Of a stretch of 7,322 bases of DNA, positions 1 through 4,623 are shown one piece after another. The stretch is taken from the NCBI GenBank assembly GCA_003222835.1, contig QHXE01000317.1:1-7322 (forward strand). Direction: 5' to 3'. This DNA comes from Acidobacteriota bacterium. Lineage in GTDB: Bacteria > Acidobacteriota > Blastocatellia > Pyrinomonadales > Pyrinomonadaceae. Under the pieces are notes generated by a model. It was not told where the DNA came from and made no database searches. It saw nothing but the letters and a program-made list of their open reading frames with translations. Both the position numbers and the translations under genes were made by a program. How positions within the stretch are numbered: position 1 is the first letter of the stretch; each line of letters begins with the position of its first letter.

Positions 1-136
1 AGAGCCACGAAAGCAAGGCCAGTCAGAGCAAGGCCACGCCCGCGAGACTCAGCCAGTGTCGTGTCAACAGGACCCGCCCCGGCCTTCCATTCATGGCATT
101 CATTCGAATCGGCACAGCGGATAAATCCGCATCTGG
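1..136. other. Unassigned left edge
   Basis: I see no recognisable gene here. The stretch is GC-rich and contains a ten-base direct repeat (AGCAAGGCCA at 12-21 and 27-36), probably chance. The RT-like reading frame that becomes clear at 137 meets a stop at 122-124. This stretch is therefore either the break point of the RT remnant or decayed intron sequence. Confidence 0.4.
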
Positions 137-340
137 GTGACGAAGAAGGTAGGGCAGGTGTTCGAAGCCGATATCCGCAGCTATTTCACCCGCATTAATC
201 GTCAGTGGTACCCAAGATGATAGCCCATCGCATTGCAGATCCGGTGATCCCGGGCCTGATCGGAAAATGGCTGAATGCTGGAGCGATGCAAGATGGTGTT
301 GTCGTCTACGCAGAGGAGGGGACTCCGCAGGGCAGTCCGA
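137..340 (+). pseudogene. Group II intron reverse transcriptase remnant, N-terminal half fragment
   Basis: Fragment of an intron-encoded RT/maturase. In the frame starting at 137 the translation contains FEADIRSYFTRINRQW, the RT motif with the first catalytic Asp. It then runs into stops just after 212. In the frame starting at 205 it continues as KMIAHRIADPVIPGLIGKW, WLNAGAMQDG and EEGTPQGSP, so a one-base frameshift lies near 206-215. GTPQG is the conserved RT motif that precedes the YADD block. Coding ends at the left inverted repeat of the recombinase element. The HRIADPVI / WLNAGAMQDG signature belongs to RTs that continue as SPLLANIYLHYVLDLW. The RT half to the right of the element belongs to another subfamily. 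RT homology is clear; the frameshift and subfamily assignment rest on reading motifs by eye. Confidence 0.85.
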
Positions 341-1914
341 TCACGCCCCTTACACAAAAGGTAATTTTGACTGTCCGGCGACTCCCATCCCCCGTTTTTC
401 GGCGCACCTGAAGGAATCGGAATGCTGTGACGAATGGTAATCGTATCTTCCCCAACCAGAATATCTTTAATCAGGAGTCGCACGATTTTCTGGCGTTCGA
501 TGACACTGAGGGTTTGCGCTGCGCTGCGCAAGCGAGTGAGGAATACTGTGAGCGTTTCCGCCAAGCGCAAAAATGCGGCGCGATCATTGGTCTGGTCAGC
601 GATCGCCTGCAGCTCAGCACGGAGTCTCTGTTCGCGCTGACGCAACATAGGCATGCGTTCACGCAGCTGCTCAATGGACAAAAGTCCTTCCTGATAGGCG
701 TTAAGAAGTCGTTCGATACCTTTGCCAACATGAGTCAACTCCCGCTGCAAACTCTGCTCACGTTTTCTGGTTGGGTCAGACGCACGCGCTGCTACCAGCC
801 GACGATCAAGTTCCTGCTGGATCAGAGCGGGCTCTTGCAGCAGGCGAATCACCTCGGCCCAAACGATCTGATCGAGAAGTTCTTGTCGGATGAACTGGCC
901 GTTATCGCAAACCGGGCCGCCGAGTTTCCGCCAGCTATCGGAGCCAATGCACTTGTAGTAGTGAATCTTCCGTGCGCTCGTTTGTGTCGATGTTCTGGAC
1001 AAGGCGTAGCCACATTTCGCACAGCTGACCAGCCCCTGCACGACACTTGGCGCGATGGTACGCCGGCGCGATCGTATCTTGTTCTGGTAGAGCAGCTCTT
1101 GGGCACGGGCAAAGCTTTCTTCCGTCACCAAGGCGGGCACGGGGATCTCGATCCACTCTTCGCGGGGACGTTGGTGGCCTGCTGTGGTGCTGGGTGTAGT
1201 TGTACCTCGTCGACGCTGTGGGCGCATAACGCGTGTGCGCGCAGAGATGCGGGTCTTACCGAAGCAGGCGATGCCGCGATAGGCAGGGTTACGCAGGACG
1301 CCCCACGCGATCTCAGCGATGCTGAATCCTTCGACTGTGTACATCTCATAGACGCGCCGCACGACGCGGGCCTCGGCTTCATCCACCAGGAACGCGGCGG
1401 GGGTTTCATCGGTCTTGCGGACGTAATGGTATCCATAGGGAGCGTTGCTCAGCACGCTCACCTCGCCCGATTGCGCTCGATGTCGTTTACCACGGCGCGA
1501 GCGCTCCAGGATCTGCGCTCGTTCATATTCCGCGATCATGCCTTGGAACTGTACCAGGAGCTGATCTTCCGCACTGTCACCTTGTGGCGACTTCACGAAC
1601 AGTGTCTCGACTCCATGGCGAGCAAATTCCTCGATCAGCAGAATTTGATATGCATACTTGCGGCTCAAACGGTCCGGAGAATACGCGAGCACAACCTGGA
1701 TCTGTCCTTCCGCGGTGAGATCCCGCACGTGCTCCAGGCCTGGACGCTCGAGCGTGGCTCCGCTATAGCCTTCATCTTCGAACACCCACTCTTTGGGCAC
1801 TTCCAAGTCGTGACTCTGGGCAAACTCGATCAGCGACGCGGTCTGGCTCGCAATCGTGTTCTCCTGGCGTTGCTGCTCGGACGAAACTCTGGCGTAGATT
1901 GCTGCCATCCTCAT
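202..1914 (-). CDS. Large serine recombinase of the element
   Basis: DNA-cutting site-specific recombinase (resolvase N-domain, Recombinase domain, zinc ribbon), 570 codons. The N-terminal IYARVSS motif carries the probable nucleophile Ser11 with Arg9. YSPDRLSR (78-85) supplies the conserved arginines. APYGYHY and LRNPAYRG mark the Recombinase domain. A zinc ribbon follows, with Cys298/Cys301 and Cys322/Cys336, then a Leu/Glu/Arg-rich likely coiled coil (about 361-440) and the C-terminal IRHSIPIP motif (494-501). The Met1 start is supported by AAGGAG seven bases upstream (1922-1927). Two oddities. SIAEIA (198-203) joins directly to WGVLRNPAYRG, whereas relatives have roughly 20 more residues between them, usually including RWERS-V, so part of the DNA-binding domain looks deleted in frame. 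Residues from about 526 onward are antisense RT sequence of the insertion target, not native protein. Family call is certain; activity is doubtful because of the internal gap. Confidence 0.93.
   Translation of the reverse strand: MRMAAIYARVSSEQQRQENTIASQTASLIEFAQSHDLEVPKEWVFEDEGYSGATLERPGLEHVRDLTAEGQIQVVLAYSPDRLSRKYAYQILLIEEFARHGVETLFVKSPQGDSAEDQLLVQFQGMIAEYERAQILERSRRGKRHRAQSGEVSVLSNAPYGYHYVRKTDETPAAFLVDEAEARVVRRVYEMYTVEGFSIAEIAWGVLRNPAYRGIACFGKTRISARTRVMRPQRRRGTTTPSTTAGHQRPREEWIEIPVPALVTEESFARAQELLYQNKIRSRRRTIAPSVVQGLVSCAKCGYALSRTSTQTSARKIHYYKCIGSDSWRKLGGPVCDNGQFIRQELLDQIVWAEVIRLLQEPALIQQELDRRLVAARASDPTRKREQSLQRELTHVGKGIERLLNAYQEGLLSIEQLRERMPMLRQREQRLRAELQAIADQTNDRAAFLRLAETLTVFLTRLRSAAQTLSVIERQKIVRLLIKDILVGEDTITIRHSIPIPSGAPKNGGWESPDSQNYLLCKGRDRTALRSPLLCVDDNTILHRSSIQPFSDQARDHRICNAMGYHLGYH
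341..367 (+). repeat. Left 27-bp terminal inverted repeat
   Basis: Begins TCACGCCCCT, contains TTACACAAAAGG and ends TAATTT. It is the exact reverse complement of 2490-2516. It is AT-rich inside and GC-rich at the outer end. It lies within the recombinase reading frame, where it encodes the residues NYLLCKGRD. Confidence 0.93.
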
Positions 1915-2065
1915 TGTCGAACTCCTTCACGCGCACGCCGACGGGACGCTCGCGACATGGGACCAAAATGTCGTAAGCCTGCGCGAGTTTCAGCTCGAGC
2001 AAGCGATCAAACGAATAGGAAACCTGGATTTGAAATGAGCCGCTTTTTCGAGGCGGCTCAGCCAT
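1772..2065 (-). CDS. Small protein upstream of and overlapping the recombinase
   Basis: A 97-codon reading frame starting MAEPPRKSGSFQIQVSYSFD. No enzymatic motif is visible. The YSFDRLLELKLAQAYDILVP segment has the helical, conserved-looking character of a real short protein, and from memory similar short proteins precede recombinases of this type. Its ATG overlaps the end of the regulator gene (ATGGCTGA), which argues for translational coupling. The frame continues 143 bases into the recombinase gene in another frame. That C-terminal part (after about residue 55) may be low-constraint read-through. It could be an accessory factor, or a leader that couples translation. Confidence comes from gene packing and the SYSFDRLL core, not from a known function. 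Confidence 0.55.
   Translation of the reverse strand: MAEPPRKSGSFQIQVSYSFDRLLELKLAQAYDILVPCRERPVGVRVKEFDNEDGSNLRQSFVRAATPGEHDCEPDRVADRVCPESRLGSAQRVGVRR
1922..1927 (-). promoter_or_regulatory. Ribosome binding site of the recombinase
   Basis: Reads AAGGAG on the minus strand, seven bases before the ATG at 1914-1912. It fixes Met1 as the start over Met3. It lies inside the reading frame of the preceding small protein, so translation of the two may be coupled. Confidence 0.75.
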
Positions 2066-2387
2066 GTCTTTTCAGAGTACGCAGGAAAGTATTCAAAGCC
2101 GCGGTTACAATCGCTCCGATGGTCAGCCCGCTGCTTCTCGCGTACTTTCGGAGCGATTCCACCGTCCCCGGTGGCAGTTTCAAGGTGACCGGTACTGTAG
2201 CCTGGGGAATCTCGACTGCCTGCTCGAGCTGGGAGGCCTCTTCCAGATAACGATATGCTTGACGCTCCGATAGATCGAACTCGCGTGACAACCGCCGCAC
2301 TGCCTCGGAACGTGCAACTTGGCGTTGAAGCAGACCCCGAGCGGCGTTCAACTGCTGAGCTTTTGCCGCTTTGGTGGAACGCGTCAT
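2058..2387 (-). CDS. Helix-turn-helix / ribbon-helix-helix regulator of the element
   Basis: A 109-aa basic DNA-binding protein, first gene of the element's minus-strand operon. Residues about 25-50 (SEAVRRLSREFDLSERQAYR) look like a helix-turn-helix with the S-RQAYR-L recognition-helix pattern. Residues about 65-103 (VPVTLKLPPGTVESLR, then GLTIGAIVTAALNTFL) have the strand-helix-helix pattern of a ribbon-helix-helix domain. I chose the start MTRSTKAAKA at 2387 because the basic KAAKAQQLNAARGLL opening is typical; an in-frame ATG at 2405 would add MIHLWL. Neither has a good ribosome binding site. From the predicted promoter, the upstream ATG would be almost leaderless. Likely role: repressor of its own operon, or a DNA-bending partner of the recombinase at the repeat ends. 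The DNA-binding fold is fairly sure; the role is inferred. Confidence 0.78.
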   Translation of the reverse strand: MTRSTKAAKAQQLNAARGLLQRQVARSEAVRRLSREFDLSERQAYRYLEEASQLEQAVEIPQATVPVTLKLPPGTVESLRKYARSSGLTIGAIVTAALNTFLRTLKRHG

Positions 2388-2391
2388 CAGC

Positions 2392-2420
2392 CATAAATGT
2401 ATCATCTGACATAAATGTAT
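2392..2420 (-). promoter_or_regulatory. Paired direct repeats, candidate operator of the regulator
   Basis: The 11-mer CATAAATGTAT occurs at 2392-2402 and again at 2410-2420, an 18-base period. Flanks also partly match, giving 17 of 21 positions over the extended unit. The core is nearly a palindrome (ACAT-aa-ATGT in the right copy), the sort of half-site used by small dimeric repressors. The right copy overlaps the predicted -10 box and the left copy covers the earliest transcribed bases. The repeats are plain; operator function is inferred. Confidence 0.5.
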
Positions 2421-2442
2421 TACCTCTTAAGACGCAAATCAA
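2414..2442 (-). promoter_or_regulatory. Predicted promoter of the element operon
   Basis: On the minus strand TTGATT (2442-2437) and TACATT (2419-2414) are separated by 17 bases, each matching four of six consensus bases. Transcription would start near 2406, just before the regulator's first possible ATG. This is the only gene-free stretch within the element, which supports the placement. It is a weak sequence match and unsupported by data. Confidence 0.35.
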
Positions 2443-2489
2443 CCAAAGGGTACCTGGTTCGCCATCCCGTGACTATTCGTTCAAACTGG

Positions 2490-2516
2490 AAATTACCTTT
2501 TGTGTAAGGGGCGTGA
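2490..2516 (-). repeat. Right 27-bp terminal inverted repeat
   Basis: Begins AAATTACC, contains TTTTGTGTAA and ends GGGGCGTGA. It matches the left repeat in inverse orientation without a mismatch. Identity stops just inside (CTGG here against TGAC on the left) and just outside the repeat. Confidence 0.93.
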
Positions 2517-3532
2517 GCTCGCCAGCGCTTTCGAATTGCGCGGTGGATGGACTGGAGCGGCTCTTGAAGGAAAAGTTCCCGACAAGAAGGCCTCGCTCCT
2601 CCCTTGGAGGTAAATTTCCCTGTGTCAATCTCATCCGTTATGCGGATGACTTCATCATCACCGGTAGAAGCAAAGAACTACTGGAAGGAGAAATCAAGCC
2701 CCTCGTCGAGCAATTCCTGCAAAAACGAGGTCTGGAACTTTCTCCCGCGAAGACGGTCATCACACATGTGGGGAAAGGTTTTGATTTCCTCGGACAAAAC
2801 GTGCGCAAGTACCCTAACGGGAAACTGCTCATCAAGCCTTCCAAGAAGAATGTTAAAACCTTCCTGGGCGGCATCCGGAAGATAATCAAAGCCGCGCTGG
2901 GCATGTCGGCTGCCGATCTGATCGGTTGGCTCAACCCCAAAATACGGGGTTGGGTCAATTATCACCGGCACGTGGTGAGTAAACGCGCCTTTTACCGCGT
3001 TGATCACGCTATCTTCACTAGTCTGTGGCAGTGGGCCCGGCGAAGGCACCAGAAGAAATCTCCAGGCTGGCTCAAACAGAAATATTTTGAACGGCAGGGA
3101 GGAAACAACTGGATATTCTTCGGGGAGTCGTGCGACAACGAGGGCATACCGCACAAAGTGCGATTACTACTCGCCAGTAGCACTCCCATTCAACGACACG
3201 TTAAGGTCAAAGGCGAAGCCAACCCGTACGATCCTGCCTGTGAATCCTACTTCGAGAAACGCGAAGGAGATCATATGTCGGCAACGTTTCGGGGTACTCG
3301 TACGCTTCGCTTTCTCTGGAATGTACAAGCTGGCCTCTGCGCCGTATGCAAGGAGCGCATCACCCGCATCACGGGTTGGCGTCTTCATTATTGCGTCCCC
3401 CGCGTGCTGGGCGGCTCGCGCAGCGTTGAGAACCGTGCTTTACTTCATCCAGAGTGCCACGACAGGGTTCATCGCCAGCATCTTTCCGTCTCGAAACCGC
3501 GTCTCCCTGAAAGAGGCGTTCGAAGGGCCTGA
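2517..3532 (+). pseudogene. ltrA: Group II intron protein, C-terminal part (RT / maturase / HNH), interrupted at its 5' side
   Basis: C-terminal half of an RT/maturase/endonuclease that reverse-transcribes and helps splice a group II intron. In order: SPALSNCAVDGLERLL (RT, after the QG motif); IRYADDFIITG with the catalytic YADD at 2639-2650; LELSPAKTVITHVG and FDFLGQNVRKY (end of palm and thumb); the maturase core WLNPKIRGWVNYHRHVVSK; then a C-terminal HNH domain at 3338-3472 with CAVC, LHYCVPR, GGS, NRALLHPECH and VH. The usual HNH core reads HHI; here the second His is Tyr (3389-3391). The frame is open to TGA 3530-3532, which overlaps the first bases of domain V. No N-terminal RT half is attached: the recombinase element lies directly before it, and the RT piece beyond that is from a different subfamily. 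The open frame from 2255 carries element sequence ahead of the RT and is unlikely to be a true start. Confidence 0.9.
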
Positions 3533-3564
3533 GCCGTATGACGGGAAACTGTCACGTCCGGTTC
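3531..3564 (+). ncRNA. Group II intron domain V, first copy
   Basis: The 34-nt catalytic hairpin: GAGCCGTATGAC, a closed GAAA tetraloop, then GTCACGTCCGGTTC. GAGCCG pairs with CGGTTC, A with T, TGAC with GTCA, and the two-base CG bulge of domain V lies on the 3' strand. The seventh pair is a T-C mismatch (ATACGG- and CCGG-type consensus seem mixed). This is the ribozyme active-site element and marks the 3' end of the intron. Confidence 0.88.
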
Positions 3565-3567
3565 TGA

Positions 3568-3602
3568 GAGGGCTGGCCCCCAGCAATGGGGGCTGGCTAC
3601 TC
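3568..3602 (+). ncRNA. Group II intron domain VI with branch-point A, first copy
   Basis: GAG GGCTGG CCCCC pairs with GGGGG CTGGCT (A) CTC around the loop AGCAAT. All 14 pairs form, counting G-T wobbles, and leave a single unpaired A at 3599, the expected branch point. Intact introns of this kind commonly end ACTCGAC. Here the sequence is ACTCGGTGAC, so the 3' splice site is uncertain and probably near 3608. Confidence 0.75.
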
Positions 3603-3807
3603 GGTGACGCCTGTTTACGCCAACCATGCTGGGAGTATCGGGATAGAATGTCTGCGGACGCCCGCGTTTCTAAAACGAGCGCGCTGGGCGGCGCTTGCAG
3701 CGTTGAGAACCGTGCTTTACTTCATCCAGAGTGCCACGACAGGGTTCATCGCCAGCATCTTTCCGTCTCGAAACCGCGTCTCCCTGAAAGAGGCGTTCGA
3801 AGGGCCT

Positions 3808-3841
3808 GAGCCGTATGACGGGAAACTGTCACGTCCGGTTC
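3808..3841 (+). ncRNA. Group II intron domain V, second copy
   Basis: Identical to the first domain V, 277 bases downstream, with the same T-C mismatch. It can fold as well as the first, so the intron has two candidate catalytic hairpins. Confidence 0.85.
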
Positions 3842-3844
3842 TGA

Positions 3845-3879
3845 GAGGGCTGGCCCCCAGCAATGGGGGCTGGCTACTC
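3845..3879 (+). ncRNA. Group II intron domain VI, second copy
   Basis: Identical to the first domain VI, with branch-point A at 3876 and the same altered 3' end ACTCGGTGAC. It offers a second possible 3' splice site near 3885. Confidence 0.72.
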
Positions 3880-3980
3880 GGTGACGCCTGTTTACGCCAA
3901 CCATGCTGGGAGTATCGGGATAGAATGTCTGCGGACGCCCGCGTTTCTAAAACGAGCGCGCTGGGCGGCGCTTGCGGCCT

Positions 3981-3985
3981 GGAGG
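3981..3985 (+). promoter_or_regulatory. Ribosome binding site of the DUF6632-like gene
   Basis: GGAGG five bases before ATG 3991. It defines the start of the membrane protein. The open frame that continues upstream to 3586 runs through intron domain and duplication sequence and is not coding. Confidence 0.75.
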
Positions 3986-3990
3986 GAAGC

Positions 3991-4380
3991 ATGATTCGAG
4001 AACGTGCGCTCAAGGTTCTGTTGGTTATAGTGGGATTGTTCTTTACGGCTGGGATTTATCCCGTGAGCATGGATTTATGGCATCGGGCTGCGTCGGATCC
4101 TGGCGATACGATGATGATTAGTCTTTATATAACGCTTGGCATATTTCTGCTGATGGCCGTGCGTAATCCGTCAGCGCATCGCAGCCTGATCGCGTTTGCT
4201 GCGTGGTCGAGTTTCGCTCATTCAGTGGTCATGTCAGTGCTTGCCTTCGGGCCTAAATATGTGAACGACCGTGCAGGATTCTGGGGCGGCTCCGCTGTGC
4301 TCGTGGCCATTGGGGTGGCCTTGCTCGCGCTGTCGCCGGCAAAGGCGTCACGCGAATCGGTCGCCGCTACGGCTGCATAG
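3991..4380 (+). CDS. DUF6632-like small integral membrane protein
   Basis: A 129-aa inner-membrane protein. Predicted transmembrane segments: ALKVLLVIVGLFFTAGIYPV (about 6-25), MMISLYITLGIFLLMAV (41-57), SLIAFAAWSSFAHSVVMSVL (65-84) and GGSAVLVAIGVALLALS (99-115). The motifs GLFFTAGIYP, SDPGDTMM, ITLGIFLL and NPSAHRSLIAFAAWSSFAHS match my memory of the DUF6632 family, which is of unknown function and common in soil bacteria. Length is normal for the family. The start at 3991 has GGAGG five bases before it. The gene lies just downstream of the intron 3' end and duplication, so any native promoter has been separated from it, or it reads from the intron side. No biochemical role is proposed. Confidence 0.82.
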   Translation: MIRERALKVLLVIVGLFFTAGIYPVSMDLWHRAASDPGDTMMISLYITLGIFLLMAVRNPSAHRSLIAFAAWSSFAHSVVMSVLAFGPKYVNDRAGFWGGSAVLVAIGVALLALSPAKASRESVAATAA

Positions 4381-4466
4381 GGCACAGAGCCACGCGCCTC
4401 ACTCGCCCTGATCCATTGCAGTTCGCAGTAAGACCCCCATTCGCGGTGGTTGTTGATAAATCTTAG

Positions 4467-4494
4467 TACGCTCACGACCGGGGTCCTGAGCGTA
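4467..4494. terminator. Strong stem-loop after the DUF6632-like gene
   Basis: TACGCTCA at 4467-4474 pairs perfectly with TGAGCGTA at 4487-4494. Inside, GACC pairs with GGTC across one C-C mismatch, giving 12 pairs in 28 bases. No uninterrupted T-run follows directly; ATTGATTT comes next and TTTTT starts about 20 bases later. It could be a terminator, a protein-binding palindrome, or the end of a decayed element. Confidence 0.45.
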
Positions 4495-4613
4495 ATTGAT
4501 TTCGGCAATTTGAGATTTTTGAAGCTGGTGTAAATTCAGGCCTTTTCAGTGGGACACGCCGTTACCCAATTTCGGAGATAATCCTGAAATGGCGGATCGA
4601 CATAATCGGACAC

Positions 4614-4618
4614 GGAGG
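4614..4618 (+). promoter_or_regulatory. Ribosome binding site choosing a TTG start
   Basis: GGAGG five bases before TTG 4624. No ATG lies at suitable spacing, and the family motif SLDGFVA falls at the normal distance from this start. This supports TTG initiation. Confidence 0.72.
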
Positions 4619-4623
4619 AACTA

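Larger units (their letters stand above)
341..2516. mobile_element. Serine-recombinase element with 27-bp terminal inverted repeats
   Basis: A 2,176-bp unit bounded by perfect 27-bp inverted repeats (341-367 and 2490-2516). It holds three minus-strand genes: regulator, small protein and large serine recombinase. Both flanks are group II intron RT coding sequence. The dinucleotide GA is present at both outer edges (339-340 and 2515-2516), as expected if a serine recombinase exchanged strands at a two-base core. Joining base 340 to 2517 restores an open RT frame reading QGSPSSPALSN. Seen directly: repeats, gene content and in-frame flanks. Inferred: that the repeats are the recombination sites and GA the core. 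If the ends join in a circle, the two repeats would form a 54-base palindrome centred on TGATCA. The outer nine bases of each repeat also read as plausible RT codons, so the exact borders could lie a few bases further in. Confidence 0.78.
3421..3697 (+). repeat. 277-bp tandem duplication, copy 1
   Basis: Begins CAGCGTTGAGAACCG inside the HNH coding region and contains the last 37 codons of the intron protein with its stop. It continues through domains V and VI and about 90 bases of 3' flank. It is identical to 3698-3974 over its whole length by direct comparison. Confidence 0.95.
3698..3974 (+). repeat. 277-bp tandem duplication, copy 2
   Basis: Exact second copy, directly adjoining the first. 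It carries a headless HNH tail (NRALLHPECH, VHRQ, stop at 3807-3809), a second domain V (3808-3841) and a second domain VI (3845-3879, branch A at 3876). The repeat ends a few bases before the ribosome binding site of the next gene. The absence of any mismatch points to a recent event. Confidence 0.95.
4381..4623. other. Intergenic region before the DHFR-family gene
   Basis: Contains the strong hairpin at 4467-4494. After that comes AT-richer sequence (4498-4550), then GTGGGACAC and a region ending CGGACACGG just before the ribosome binding site. The GGACAC motifs resemble insertion-sequence border remnants, but I cannot name a family. No coding sequence is apparent. Confidence 0.4.

Noticed and set aside
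12..36. Direct repeat AGCAAGGCCA
   Set aside because: Ten bases in GC-rich sequence at the window edge, with no associated structure.
427..2250. A 607-codon plus-strand open frame across the element
   Set aside because: It is antisense to the recombinase over most of its length, shows no recognisable domain, and the opposite strand carries clear catalytic, zinc and C-terminal recombinase motifs.
2255..2516. Open frame continuous with the RT upstream to 2255, suggesting an intact protein
   Set aside because: This stretch is antisense to the regulator and crosses the right terminal repeat. It encodes no RT motif, so it is a by-product of the insertion.
341..2516. IS607-type transposon
   Set aside because: The recombinase is a large serine recombinase with an N-terminal catalytic domain and zinc ribbon; IS607 enzymes are small with an N-terminal MerR-like helix-turn-helix. 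No TnpB is present.
3000..3809. A 269-codon plus-strand open frame
   Set aside because: It overlaps the RT/HNH in another frame and enters the true HNH tail frame only in the second repeat copy. It is an artefact of the duplication.
3421..3974. CRISPR array or satellite repeat
   Set aside because: There are only two long adjoining copies with no spacers, and they are explained by intron 3'-end duplication.
3586..3990. N-terminal extension of the DUF6632-like protein
   Set aside because: It translates intron domain VI and duplicated flank. The GGAGG site and the family's usual length place the start at 3991.
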